DNA of 64,000 nt from Lactuca virosa (GCA_928212115.1 CAKMRJ010005523.1:148492735-148556734); one strand, 5' to 3'; counted from the stretch's first letter, positions 10,881-23,694 are shown. Notes: generated by a model from the letters alone, not told the origin. A program made the numbers and translations.

Positions 10881-12475
10881 TGTCAGATGCATTTTATATG
10901 CATCTTTTAGCACAATTTCCTACGTATTTCACTATAAAAAGCTAACTAGTTTCTGATTATTGTTATGTATTTCGTGCTTCATGATCATTTTGAAGAATGC
11001 CCGTACTGCTCACGTTTGTTATGACTTTGCAGGGCCATTTGGAGCACATGGATGATTGCACAAGTTCGGGATGCGTTTGTGGATGCTTTGGAGCTTAAAT
11101 GGAGTCTAGACCACGGAGGGATGTCGGGGAAATGATCAAGAACTGCTTGGAAGGAGAAACGACGATCAAAAGAGCCAAAAAAAGTAACATGAGATCGCAT
11201 CTTGTCTCCTTGCGATCGCAGGTATTCCTTTGCGATCGCAGGTTGGATCGCAGGTTGCCTTCGAGGTTTTGTCGAGCAAAAAAATTCATCAGCTTAGAAA
11301 AAAAAGAAACATGCGATCGCAGGTTGTGCCCTTGCGATCACAGGTTGGTCAATTTGCATCGAAATGGCAATGTACTTCATTAAAATATCCCGTGACATGT
11401 TTTTGGGTGATACATGCGATCGCAGGTATGCCCTTTGCGATCGCATGTACGGCGTTTTGACAGCTAGACGTATAAATACAGCCTGATACTCTTCTAGTAA
11501 CCCTAATTGGCAATTCCTGGCGATTCAGAGGTTTTCAAGTGAAGAACGCAGATCTAAAGGATTCAATTCGATTTTTATTCGTAGTTTAGTAAGATTTATC
11601 GTTTAGATTCTATTTCCACTATATGTAATCCGTTTTTAGCCATGTCAGGCTAAAAACTCAGATTTCAATTTCGCAAGACGTAACCTTTTCGTATGATTAA
11701 TCATTAGGCACTATGTTTGACTATGATTACTGTTTAGTTTGATCAATTCTATGTTAAATTGAGTGTTTGATTTTGATTTCAGTTTCTGTTGGCCACTTAA
11801 ATAGTTTGTGAATTATTCTAGTCATCTAATTGTTTAGATCCGTAATTTTCTAGATTAATTAGTAAAAAGTGACAAGTATTAGATTAATTCTGAGATTAGG
11901 GTTAAGTCTGATATGAATTGATCAAACAAGTTTTAACGCCTCCGAGCTTATGAGAGGTATTAAACTTTACTGGAAATTACACTGTGTCTAATGCAACTTT
12001 TCTTTGTTAATCAAGAGCTTGTTTGATTAATTTAGTAAAAAGTTAGGTTTAATTCAACGAACTTATTTTGATTAAACGATTTTTTGTAACAAAGGTCATT
12101 AGAGTTTGTTAATGAACTTTAGTACCAGTTTAAACAAGTGCATAGTCAAATATTGTGTTGAAGGTTAATTATATGATTAGGGGAGTCACCGTGAAACTGA
12201 AATTGCTTTCTCTTATTTGAATTTTCATCACTTTAAATTTAGTCATTTTCTTGTCATTTTCAATTTCTGTTAGTTTAATTTTCAGAAATACCCCCCCCCC
12301 CCTTATGTTCATTGCATTCATCAAGAATCGGTTCACACCTTACGCAAAGAGGTGTAAACATTAGGACGTGTCCCTGAGGATTCGACCCTGCTTACATGTA
12401 CTACCTGTTAGTGCAATAAATCAGTTTATCTTATATTTTTATTTGTTTAAATCGTGTACGACAGCGGTATTAATA
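10881..12475 (+). repeat. 3' LTR of the Athila-like element
   Basis: Repeats the 5' LTR with an offset of 11180. Palindrome centres are 11194.5, 11215.5, 11235.5, 11316.5/11337.5 and 11419.5/11440.5, followed by TATAAATAC at 11471. The end is placed at TTAATA (12475), where similarity to the 5' LTR stops and copia integrase coding begins; uncertainty is about 4 bp. Confidence 0.9.
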
Positions 12476-14610
12476 GTCGTGCTTCTCTACCTATCTCATT
12501 CTGGGGGTATGCCTTAGAGACTGCCGCCCATATCCTTAACCTAGTTCCTACAAAGAAGTTTTCCAAAACACCTCACGAGATGTGGACAAGGATAGCTCCC
12601 TCGTTGGCACATATCAAGGTTTGGGGTTGCGAGGCTTTTGTAAGATGAGAGACTCACGACAAGCTCAAACCCCGTAGTGAGCGGTGTATTTTCATCGGCT
12701 ACCCACATAAGTCCTTTGGTTATCTCTTTTATAGACCGAGTGACAATGTTGTCTTCGTTGCGAGGAGAGGGGTTTTCCGAGAGCGGGAACTCATTAGACA
12801 TGGAAACAGTGGGAGGCAAATCGATCTTGAAGAGCTTCAAGAATCGAACGATGAAGGAACCTCTAACACTGGCACTCAACCTGAAGAGGAAACGCCTGTT
12901 GAACCGACTGACGAGTCCTTACCTCTTAGACATTCTAGTAAAGTTAGTATTCCACCTGTGTTGTATGGTTTTCATATAACAAGTGAGGGTGATACGTTTA
13001 TTAGTGATAGTACACTAGTAAATTTGGACGAACCTAACAGCTACAAGGAAGCCATGGCAGACCCGGAGTCTGCAAAATGGAAAGAGGCTATAGACAGCGA
13101 GATTCAGTCCATGTATGACAACCAAGTTTGGAATTTGGTTGACAATGTGCTAGGTCGTAAGACGGTCGGGTGCAAGTGGATCTTCAAGAAGAAGACCGAC
13201 ATGGATGGTAAAGTACACACTTATAAAGCGCGATTGGTTACGAAGGGCTTTACTCAAACTCCCGGAGTTGATTATGATGAGACCTTCTCACCAGTTGCGA
13301 AGATAAAGTCTATTAGGGTGATGTTGGCCATTGCTGCACTTCATGACTATGAAATATGGAAAATGGATGTCAAAACTGCTTTCTTTCATGAGAAGTTGGC
13401 TGAGGATGTTTACATGAGTCAGCCAAAGGGTTTTGTCGATGCGAAGCATCCTAATAGAGTGTGTAAGCTTGAGAAATCCATTTATGGATTGAAACAAGCA
13501 TCTCGCAGATGGAATCTTTGTTTCGATGAGAAAGTCAAAGAGTTTGGTTTCCTGCGAATCGAGGATGAGTCGTGTGCATATGTCAAAGCCAGTGGGAGTA
13601 TAGTTAGCTTCCTCGTATTGTATGTCGATGATATACTACTCATAGGAAAGGACATCCCGGCCATACAGGAGGTTAAGTCTTGGCTTGGGAAGTGTTTTGA
13701 TATGAAGGACCTCGGAGAGGGTACCTATATTATGGGAATAAGGATAGTGAGAAACAGGAGTAAAATACTAATATGACTTAGTTAGAATACTTACTTGGAT
13801 AAAGTAGTAAAACGTTTTAGTATGGAGAATTCCAAGAAAGGGGAGTTACCAATCCAAAGCAACGCCAAACTGAGTAAGACTCAGAGCCCGAGTACAGAGA
13901 CTGAGATAGCAGAGATGAGCCAAATACCTTACGCTTCCGCAGTTGGCTCGATCATGTATGTTATGACTTGTACTCGCCCTGATGTGGCCTTTGCTTTAAG
14001 CATGGTCAACAGATATCAAGGGAACCCTGACATAGCACATTAGACCGCAGTCAAGAATATTCTTAAGTACCTTCGGAGAACCAAGGAATGGTTTCTAGTC
14101 CTCGGTGGGAGTGATGACATAAGGGTGCGAGGGTATAGTGACGCTAGTTTTCAGACAGACCGAGATAATTATCGATCTCAATCAGGCTGGGTCTTTACCC
14201 TAAATGGAGGAGCAGTGACTTGGAAAAGTTCCAAGCAGGAGACCGTAGCTGATTCAACGTGCGAATCAGAGTACATAGCAGCGAGCGAAGCGTCAAAGGA
14301 GGCGATATGGTTGAAGAACTTCATTGGAGACCTTGGATTTGTGCCAGCCATAAAGGAGCCTATGGAGATATTCTGCGATAATGAAGGAGAGGTTGCCTTG
14401 ACCAAGGAACCAAGGGATTATGGCAGATCCCGACATATCGACAGGAAATATCACTTTATTAGACATCGGGTGGAAGAGAGACTCCTTGTAGTGAAGAGGG
14501 TATCGTTAGAGGATAACCCAGCAGATCCCCTTACGAAGGGACTAAGTAGGGTTAAGCACTTGCAGCACGCTAGGAGCATTGGGATGAAGGACGATATTAG
14601 TTTAGATTAG
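12476..14610 (+). pseudogene. copia pol: integrase end, RT, RNase H, broken
   Basis: Starts inside integrase C-terminal sequence (SRASLPISFWGYALETA, overlapping the LTR junction by a few bases) and continues in one frame. RT is recognised by KMDVKTAFF (13357-13383) and the catalytic YVDD at 13621-13632. RNase H ends with the ADSTCESEYIAASEA-type motif (14251-14295), a copia hallmark. In-frame stops at 12646 (TGA), 13774 (TGA), 13783 (TAG) and 14041 (TAG) interrupt conserved segments; at 12646 and 13783 the expected codons (CGA, CAG) differ by a C-to-T change, and at 14041 the expected TGG differs by G-to-A. Integrase core and gag are not in the window. Confidence 0.88.
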
Positions 14611-15234
14611 ATAGGTTCGAAACTTGTAATAGATAGATTGTAATTAACATTTGATGATTAAATAAAGAAGTATTATTTATAAGTAAAGTTACTGTCTTGT
14701 GTTCATTATTTACCTATTGTTTCTATTTGCATGTTTTGACTTCCTAAATAATAAGATTATTCGAACAGTCCACAGTCGCTCATATTTTGGAAGTAGGTAT
14801 GAAAGAAGACTGTCATGAATTGGTTTGTAGACTGTCTAAAGTGTATTGGACAAAGCAAAGGTTTGCTACAACGTTCATGAGAGCTTATGAAATAAGATTT
14901 GAGCATTGGATTAAACCCACGCGTGCTGGAATCACTTCATGGAATTTATCACGAGTGATCGCAAGACGATAATATCATATAGTCTTTAAACCTAGATATA
15001 TGGTTTATTGTTTGCGGGTTGGTTATGCATTGATAATGCGTAAACGCATCAGTAACTTGATGTTATAAAACGCATTGTTGTGCATAATTTGATGAGTGAA
15101 TAGTAAAAGCATATAAGTCGAAGTTTATATGTTCCTTTTATCCTATGAGGCTAAAAGAGATATCAGGGCCCCTCGATGATTTGGTTTGACTTATGTGTCG
15201 GGCCCGGTCAGGACTGCATTGATGTGTTCAATTA
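14611..15234 (+). other. copia 3' non-coding region, left part
   Basis: No supported gene. Together with 25907-26132 this forms an unusually long (about 850 bp) stretch between the RNase H stop and the polypurine tract. TSD copy AATTA of the Tekay insertion is 15230-15234. Confidence 0.6.
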
Positions 15235-17462
15235 TGTCACAGCCCCAAACCAGAATGGCGGAAACATTCGAGGGTGGATGACTTCACGTAGTATCATAAC
15301 AGTTGCGTATTGTAAAGAAAGTATGCACAGCCATCATAAATATAATAAAAAAATTGCATTGTTACGTGTAATACATGTTTCAAAAGAATATTACAAATAT
15401 GATGATTTAAAATGTTTTGATAACAGACGCCTTAGCATTCCTTCTCCAAAAGCTGATGGTTACCTGTATTACTGAATCCCTGAGAAATACAAGTAGTTTT
15501 GAAAAAGTGTCAACAACTAAGTTGGTGAGTTCATAAGCGTTTTTGTACTGAAATCTGCATGTCCTTTAGTAAAAATAACTTAACGTGTTTTCCAGAAAAT
15601 CCAATATTTTCTACGTATAGTTTGAAAAAGTTCCAAAAGCTGGAATGCAATAGTATCTTTCGTGCTCAAATGGTGAAAGTGTATTTATACTCAAATAATG
15701 TATTTACTGAATGCATTCAAGAGTCTCGTAAATCAAACTTATTTTAATACTCCGTGTGAGTTTTATAACCATGCTATTGACCCAGACTGCCTGTAACAAC
15801 GTTCTTCAGGCGTTGCAGTGTTATGACGTTTGTCACCCCAGACCTGCCGGTCTAACTGTAGCTAACAGTTTAGGTGCGGGATTGTCAATCCCATATAGAT
15901 CTATACACAAGTATCACGCTCTCCCTACAAGAGATTATGGTTTATAATACAGGACTTGAAATGCGTACTTGAGAGTACGTTGAAGCTGAATGTCTCACAA
16001 CACTTAGTATTAATAGATTTACGAAGAGAAAAGTCTATATTTCTTGTAGATGAAAGTATTTCATTTTTACAATGTTTATGTAAAGATGTAATGAATAACT
16101 CGTAAACTATACCCATTATGGTTTTTCGAAAGTTTGTTCCATTTGGTGATAAAACTCGACGTAATGCCAACTTGCATGTAAAGTGTAACGTTGGTATCAA
16201 TGTTATTTAACATTTATAAGAACGTAGATAATGTATTTGAATCCGAATGAAACATGTGTATCCTAAAACATAAGTTTTTCTCGTTTTGCACGTGTATTTC
16301 CCCCCCCCCCCCTAAAACATGAAAAGACGTGAAAAATTAGGGGTATGAACTCACCTGGAAAGTGTGGTGATTTGAAAGAAACGAGGTTTTTCTCGGGCGG
16401 CTCTTCAACCGAAAAGTGGTGTATTTCTCGGGAATCTCGGAGCTTCGGACCTTCGTCGGGACTGAGATATAAAACCGGGAAGTCGGGATCGTTTCGGGAT
16501 GCTAACCGGAGAGTAAAAGTGAGAGAGAAGAGTGAAATGAGCAAGAAAAGTCGGAAGTCTCGCATGCTATTTATAGGAGCTGGTCATGGTGCGAACGTGG
16601 GGCGTTCCTACTGGGTACGCAGGGCGTTCCCCCTACACAGGGCGTTCCCCTGAACGCAGCACGTTCCGAAGCCTCATTGCGTCATCGCTTACGAACGCGG
16701 CGCGTTCCCTCGGAACGCAGGGCGTTCCCTTCGGATAAGCCTCGACGTGTGTGCCAAAAACTTCAAAAATGCATAACTTTCGCATACGAGCTCCGTTTTT
16801 GATGTTCTTTATATCCACGCGTAGGTGAGAATATACTCTACAACTTTCATTTTGACTCCGACGGCTAATTTTGAGTTTTATTTTAATTATATTTCATTTA
16901 ATAGGTCGGGACAGGATAATTTCGTTAAAAATCCATAACTTCTTCATCTGTCGTCCATTTTCGTCTGTCTTTTTACCGTTGTATTACTATTGTCGAGACC
17001 TTCAATTCTCGTTTAGGTTGTATCGGCTAAAAATCGCTCGATCTAAAATTCGAATTTTTAGCTGTCTACTGTTGTTCTGAAACTTAGAAAAATCATAACT
17101 TCCTCATACGAAGTCAGATTTGGACGTTCTTTTTATGCATGCTCACGGTTTAACATAATCTACAACTTTCATTTAGATACCTAAGGCTAAAAATTATTTT
17201 ATTGAAGTTTCACTTTTTACGCTTAACAGTGTTTTACCGGTTGTGTCGCGGATTTTCGATTTGGTCATAACTTCTTCGTTATAACTCGGATTTGAGTGTT
17301 CTTTATATTTTTGGAAACCTTGACACGATATCTAACACTTTATGCTTCCCAATTAAGATTTTAGAACACTTCATTTTTGACGCTATTTTCATTGATTCCA
17401 AATAGTTCATTATATTTGACTTTTTGAATGTTACATTGACTTGAAAATATCGGGTTGTCACA
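15235..17462 (-). repeat. 3' LTR of the Tekay-type element
   Basis: 2228 bp, read on the minus strand. It contains six GAACG-N5-CGTTC palindromes (centres 16600, 16622, 16640, 16659, 16700, 16720) directly upstream, in element direction, of a TATA box on the minus strand at 16566-16576 (CTATAAATAGC). Adjacent copies of phrases such as CATAACTTC..CGTTCTT recur through 16770-17330, a degenerate internal repeat. Confidence 0.92.
16566..16576 (-). promoter_or_regulatory. LTR TATA box (Tekay-type)
   Basis: Minus-strand CTATAAATAGC lies about 25 bp downstream of the nearest palindrome centre (16600). The 5' LTR has the same box at about 25024-25034. Confidence 0.65.
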
Positions 17463-17473
17463 TCATCCCCCCG
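17463..17473 (-). other. Polypurine tract (Tekay-type)
   Basis: On the minus strand the sequence ACGGGGGGATGA abuts the LTR start TGTGACAACC, as expected for the plus-strand primer. Confidence 0.75.
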
Positions 17474-17502
17474 TTAGAGGGAATTTCGTCCCGGAATTTA
17501 AT

Positions 17503-20500
17503 CTAAGATAGAGTTCTAGGAAAAAGATGCGGGTACTTTTGTTTCATCTGATCCTCGCGTTCCCAGGTGTATTCAGGTCCTCGCTTGGCATTCCAACGGA
17601 CCTTCACAATGGGTATGCGGCTTTGTTTAGTTCTTTTAATTTCCCAATCCATGATCTCCACTGGCTCTTCTACGAATTGGAGATTCTCGTTGATTTCAAT
17701 TTCGTCCAGAGGGATAACGAGGGTCTCACCGGACAAGCATTTCTTTAGGTTTGATACGTGAAAGGTAGGGTGCACATTACTGAGTTTCTGCGGTAATCGA
17801 AGTTTGTACGCCACCGGGCCGATCCTGGCAAGCATCTCGAATGGTCCGATATACCTTGGGTTTAGTTTCCCACGCTTTTCGAAACGTATTAATCCCTTCC
17901 AGGGTGAGACTTTTAGTAGTACCCGGTCTCCAACCTGGAATTCCAAGGGTTTCCGTCTTTTATCCGCATAACTCTTTTGTCTGTCTCTAAGCCTTCAGTC
18001 GTTCTCAGATTTGAACAATCTTCTCCGCAGTTTCCCTTATGATTTCGGGTCCAGTGAGAGTGTTGTCGGGTACTTGACCTCTTGCTAGTTGCGTGTCACC
18101 CACTTCAGTCCAGCACAGAGGTGATCTGCACTTACGGCCGTAGAGGGCTTCGAATGGGGCAACCTTGATGCTAGTGTGATAGCTATTGTTGTATGAGAAC
18201 TCGACCAATGGTAAATGGGTGCCCCACGCCTTACCAAAATCGATCACACAAGCTCTTAGCATATCTTCTAAGGTTTGAATGGTTCTCTCACTCTGGCCGT
18301 CGGTCTGTGGGTGATAAGCGGTACTCATGTCTAACCTTGTTCCTAGAGATTTTTGTAGTGATTTCCAGAACCTCGAGGTGAATCTACTATCTTGGTCCGA
18401 GATAATGGATATTGGTACACCATGCAGTCGTACAATCTCTCTGATGTATGTTCTGGTTAGCTTCTCCAGTTTATCCGTCTCTTTTATTGGTAGGAAGTGC
18501 GCGGATTTGGTTAACGTGTCGACGATCACCCAGATGGTGTCAAGTCCGCTTGTCGTCTTGGGTAACTTGGTTATGAAATCCATGGTTATCCGCTCCCACT
18601 TCCACTCGGGTATTTCCGGTTGTTGCAACAATCCCGAGGGCTTTTGATATTCTACCTTGACTTTGGCGCAAGTCAAACATTTGCCTACATAGGTAGCAAT
18701 TTCGGCTTTCATGTTTGGCCACCAATACAGTTTCTTGAGGTCCAGATACATCTTATCTGAACCGGGATGTATGGAGTATCGTGTCTTATGGGCTTCATCC
18801 ATGACAACATCTCTAAATCCGCCAAACTTCAGCATCCAGATTCGATTCACGAAGTAACGAACCCCGTCATCCTTGACTTCAAGGTTCTTATCCATCCCTC
18901 TTAAGGCTTCATTCGCCACATTTTCGGATTTCAATGCTTCTATTTGAGCTTCCTTGATTTGTGCGGACAGGTGTGAATGGATCGTCATTGTTAAGGATTT
19001 CACTCGGCGGCCCGAGTATTCCTTTCGGCTGAGTGCATCAGCTACTACATTAGCTTTCCTGGGATGATAACGAATTTCGCATTCATAATCGTTTAGTAGT
19101 TCTACCCACCGTATTTGTCTCATGTTGAGTTCCTTTTGACTGAGGATGTGTTGAAGGCTTTTATGATCGGTAAAGATTTTACATTTCGTGCCGTAGAGAT
19201 AGTGCCTCCAGATCTTTAGAGCGAAAACGACTGCTCCTAGTTCGAGATCGTGCGTGGTATAGTTGACCTCGTGCGTCTTGAGTTGTCTCGAGGCGTATGT
19301 GATGACCTTCCCTCGTTGCATTAGGACACATCCAAGTCCCTGGTTTGACGCATCACAATAGACCACAAAGTCTTTCGTCCCTTCTGGCAAAGTTAATATA
19401 GGTACGCTGCATAGGGCTCGCTTTAGTGTTTGGAACGCAACGTCTTGTTTTTCTCCCCAGCTGAAGGTTACACCCTTCTGAGTCAGGGTGGTAAGTGGCT
19501 TAGCAATCTTCGAGAAGTTTTGTATGAACCTTTGGTAATACCCGACGAGGCCCAAGAATTGTCGGATTTCCGTTGGAGTCCTTGGAGTTGTCTAGTTCCC
19601 GATTGCCTTGATTTTGGAAGGGTCCACGTGTATCCCCTCCTTGCTGACTACGTGGCCCAGGAAATCCACTTTCCGAATCCAAAATTCGCACTTTGAGAAT
19701 TTTGCGTATAGCTTCTTTGTCCTTAATGTTTCGAAGACTTGTCGGAGGTGTTGGCTATGTTCCTCCTTGATCCTTGAATAGATGAGTATATCATCTATGA
19801 ACACGGTCACAAATTTGTCCAGGAACGGACGACATACTCGGTTCATCAAATCCATGAACACCGCCGGTGCATTTGTCAATCCAAAGGGCATCACTACAAA
19901 CTCGTAGTGACCATAGCGAGTTCGGAATGCCGTTTTGGGAATGTCTCCTTCCAGGACTCGCAGCTGGTGATACCCAGATCTTAAAGCGATCTTTGAGAAG
20001 TAGCTCGCTCCTTATAGTTGGTCGAATAGATCGTCTATGCGTGGTAAGGGATATCAGTTCTTGATCGTGAGTTTGTTCAGTTCTCGGTAATCGATGCACA
20101 TGCGAAAAGATCCATCCTTCTTCTTTACGAACATAACTGGTGCTCCCCAAGGTGAGAAGCTCGGTCTGATGAATCCTTTGCTTAGAAGCTCGTTCAGCTG
20201 GCTGGATAATTCCTGCATTTCAGCCGGTGCTAGTCGGTACGGCGATTTTGCTACTGGGGTAGCTCCGGGAATCAAGTCGATCCTGAACTCGACTTGACGT
20301 TCTGGTGGGACTCTTGGAAGATGTTCTGGGAAAATGTCGGGGAAATTACAGACTTCCGGAATGTCTTTAATGTCTTTCACTTCTCGTTTCTTGTCTACCA
20401 CGTGGGCTAGGAAGGCATGATATTCATTGCGAAGATATTTTCGGGCTTTGACGCAAGAGATGATTTGTAAATTTGTACCAGGTTTGTCACCATAAATGAC

Positions 20501-22069
20501 AAGAGTTTCGCCACCTGGCAGATTTAGGCGAACAGCCCTTTCGTGACATAGAATATCGGCATGGTGAAGGCTTAACCAGTCCATACCGATGATGACATCA
20601 AAACTTCTTATGGTGATTGGCATTAAGTCAATTTGGAAAAAGTGTTCATTTAGAGCTAGTGTGCAGCCTACATACAGATCGTTTGTGCTTTCTGTTTTAC
20701 CGTTTGCCATTTCTACTGTAAATGTCTTATTGAGTGCCTGGGATTTTTGATTTAGTAAGTGTTTGAATTTATGACTCACGAAACTTCTCTCCGCACCACA
20801 GTCAAAGAGTATGCATGCATAAATGTCGTTGAGGAGAAACGTACCCGTAACCACTGTGGGATCGGCTATTGCCTCGTTCTGCCCGATTGCCAATACTCTT
20901 CCTACGCCGCCAGCATTCCTTGCCTTAGGGCAATCCCTCTTGTAGTGCCTAGTTTCCCCACACCCATAACATGCCTGGCTCACTCTAGTACCAGGAACTT
21001 GGGTGATTGGTCGCGTCGGTGCCTTACAGAAACGGGCAGTGTGCCCTTTCCTGTCGCAGTTTTTACAGTGCATCTCCCGGCAATTACCGTGGTGATGGTA
21101 ATTGCATTTGTTGCACTTTGGTAGGTTCCTAGCATATTGTTTTGTCGGCGCAGGGGTAGCGGGAACAGCAGTGGGGGCAGTAGCGGCATGGACCGCTACT
21201 ATTTGTTTCTTTGAAGGTTCTTGCGAAGTTTGACCTTTCCTCTTGTTCCAAAACTTCTTATTGTTGTTGTTGTTGGCATTGCTGTTATTGTTGTTGCTTC
21301 CTTTGGTTGGTTTCGGGTCGACGGTCGTGACACCTTGGCAGACCCCATGATCAACGAGGGATTGTGCCAGTTCTTTGGCACTATCGAACGTCGTGGGTTT
21401 GGAAGCTAGAACACTTCCTCGAAGCTGGGGCGACGGCCCCCAGATATACCTTTCCACCTTTTGGCTTTCCAGAGTCATCATTCATGGGCAAAGTATTGTC
21501 AAGTCACTAAACCTATTTGTATAGCTTGTGATGTCCGAGCCTACCATAGTAAGGCCCCAAAGCTCCTGCTCGAGCTTCTGAATCTCGCCCATTGGGCAGT
21601 ACTCTCGTAGTAGCATCTGTTTCAGGTTCTCCCAACCCATGGAGTTTGCCACCACCAGAGTTAGTGACTTGACGTGGCCATTCCACCACGTTAGGGCTCG
21701 TTCGGAGAAAGTACAGGCGGCAAATTTTACCTTGCTCTCTTCGGGGCATGAGCATATTTCAAACACGGCTTCCGTTTTCTCTATCCATTGGGATAGGTCC
21801 ATTACTCCCCCAGTTCCATTAAAGGGGATGGGTTTGCTGTTGGAGAAGTCCTTATAGGTACATTCCCCGGAACGACCTTGGTTTTGGCCATTAGTAGAGC
21901 AATTTATTCCTCCTCCTGATCCGTTGTTACTCATTTGTGCCATTGTTGCGGTTACTGCAGCTGTTACAGCAGCCTGAAAGGTAGCAGCATCCATTGATGG
22001 AGGGGGTGGTGGAGGTCGTGTTGGTGCTCCGTTTGTATTGAAGCGTCGGGGATTCCTCCTTGGTGGCAT
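17503..22069 (-). pseudogene. Tekay-type gag-pol with chromodomain, broken
   Basis: One continuous frame from ATG 22069 (MPPRRNPRR, Pro-rich, then gag) to 18005. Gag has two canonical CCHC knuckles (CKNC and CYGC motifs, nt about 21067-20930). The protease active site reads DCGA (20803-20792) in place of the usual D-S/T-G-A. RT carries FIDD at about 19789-19800; RNase H, then integrase with its VIVD, ISD and GQSE catalytic segments. Stops: TGA 21482-21484, TGA 20054-20056, TAA 20012-20014, TAG 19592-19594, TGA 18005-18007; a 1-nt frameshift follows near 17980. The C-terminal chromodomain (17946-17503, VKVRWNAKRGPEYTWE) directs such elements to heterochromatin in known chromoviruses. The element cannot make its own proteins. 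Confidence 0.9.
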
Positions 22070-22482
22070 GATTCTGCCACAAGTTAAGAGACGAATTCTT
22101 GATAAGCCATTAGAAATGATTATGGGAGGTTTTAGTATTTATAGGTTTTGGTTCTGAACATTTCTGGGTTTTGCATGTTAATGGAAACTTTCAAAAATTA
22201 GTGTATGATTTTAAGAACTTAATGGAATACTTAAGGAAATAATAAATGCGTGTCAATTTCATTGATATTACTATATGATACAACGATTAGGAAAATTTGA
22301 CCTTATATAGGTCTAGGTTACATCAATGAAAATGGGAAAATTTGACCGCATTCCGACCCCCGAATTGTGTTCTCACAATCCGTCGGGTTTACATTCTTAA
22401 AGGAAAGAGTAGCACCAACACTTGTTTGATAGGTATATACATAGCGCTAGAAGTACGTGCTCTACTCCGAGCGGGTGGCACG
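22070..22482 (-). other. Spacer between upstream ORF and gag
   Basis: About 410 bp with no supported ORF, AT-rich near 22150-22330. Confidence 0.5.
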
Positions 22483-23148
22483 CTATGGACCATGGTATGT
22501 GGAAGTCTGAGATCGGGCTACTTGACGTTCAGCCTCGATGATGTGCCTCTCCATTGCGGCTTGGCTTCTACGGAACTCCCTTACTCCGACTCTAGTAGCA
22601 GTGATGTCCTTCTGCAGGGAAAAGGTGTGCTCTATTGTTCGCTCATGTTCTTCGTCCAGACAACGAAGGCGTACTGCAGTGACGGCAGTGGTGGCTCCAA
22701 TGTCCAAAATTTGGTTGGCATTCACTCTTGCTCGTTCGCCTTGGTTGGCGATGCGATGAACCATGACTGGGAGTGCCCTGTCGGTCATGCCCCCGTTACT
22801 GAGGTTATAAAAACCTCGCTTCATGCTGTATGGTGTTCGTTGTCCTTGTTCCTTGCTCCATCGTTTCAGGTCCACAACCTAGCGGGGCGTCGGGCCCTGA
22901 AAGTTCCGTCGGGGAATTGCTGCTTCTCGGGGAGGGTTGTAGACCTCAGGCTCCGAGTCTGTGCTCCCACCATCTCCTTCCTCTTCTGAACCTTCGTCTG
23001 GGTCTTCCTCAGGATCCTCTTCGGATTCCTCTTCTGGTTCTTCCTCGAGAATTTCCTCTTCGGAATCCTCTTCTGGGTCGTCCTCAATCCAACCTCCATT
23101 TCCCTGGTTGGGGTAGTAGGGATCCCCGGGAATGTGAAAACCTGCCAT
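22483..23148 (-). pseudogene. Extra acidic/coiled-coil ORF upstream of gag (one stop)
   Basis: Read from ATG 23148 (MAGFHIPGDPYY) the frame stays open to 22483 except for a single TAG at 22879-22881, giving about 221 codons. Residues about 22-60 are very rich in Glu/Asp; after the TAG the sequence becomes basic and then helical with heptad-like Leu/Val spacing (RVNANQILDIGATT to MERHIIEAERQVARSQ), suggesting a coiled coil. It sits between the primer site and gag, where chromoviruses normally have only leader. Function is not known to me. The long frame with an acidic composition opposite a C-rich plus strand could be partly compositional, but the start, the abrupt composition change and the coiled-coil tail argue for a real former ORF. 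Confidence 0.6.
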
Positions 23149-23679
23149 ATCGTCTGATCGAGAATAGGGGCAAGAGAATTATATATAAAACTCGGGAGTA
23201 AGAAGGAAATTTTCGATAAGGAAAATTTTATTTGACGATTTCTATTTCTAATTAAATACCTAGGTTCGCATGATTATAACAGTTCTTTTAGTTTTTACAA
23301 AATTCTCCTATAGTATTTCAAATTTGTAAATTCGATCCTAGTATTTCATTTGATAAGTTTTTGACTTGTTGCTTACTACGACCATTCCCCAACATATGTT
23401 GTCATATCTCGGATAAATATAGTTGATCAGGCTATATTCATCCTTGATCTGATTACATACCTCGAGGCCTAGTAGTAGCGTCACAACTTGTCTTAATACT
23501 TTTGAAAAAGTTTTGGCTATGATTCTAGACAGATGCATGCATGTATTTATACTTTTATAAAACTAGCTTTTTTTAAAGTATGTTTTGTGAAAACGTTTTA
23601 ATCAGAGGATTTTAGTCCCCTTTGCATTTATAATTGTATATCTTATGTGGTTCGATATACTTAGTTCACTATAAACAAT
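23149..23679 (-). other. Tekay-type leader
   Basis: Non-coding leader between the primer binding site and the upstream ORF; AT-rich, nothing else recognised. Confidence 0.5.
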
Positions 23680-23691
23680 GCTCTAATACCA
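23680..23691 (-). other. Primer binding site, tRNA-iMet type
   Basis: On the minus strand TGGTATTAGAGC, three bases after the 5' LTR end, matches the iMet-tRNA 3' complement (TGGTATCAGAGC) with one C-to-T difference. Confidence 0.85.
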
Positions 23692-23694
23692 ATC

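Larger units (their letters stand above)
1..12475 (+). mobile_element. Athila-like Ty3/gypsy retrotransposon, 5' end outside window
   Basis: The segment 1-1310 is repeated at 11181-12475, giving two LTRs around an internal region with, in order, a tRNA-Asp-like primer binding site, broken gag, broken pol (PR-RT-RNaseH-INT) and an intact third ORF. This order, the protease motif DLGAS and the primer site type fit the Athila lineage of plant Ty3/gypsy elements. The 3' LTR starts at 10881, so about 300 bp of the 5' LTR should lie before the window. Beyond 12475 the sequence is in the middle of a copia integrase, so the element inserted into a copia element. The target duplication cannot be checked because the left junction is not in the window. 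At least nine lesions in gag-pol make the element non-autonomous. Confidence 0.9.
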
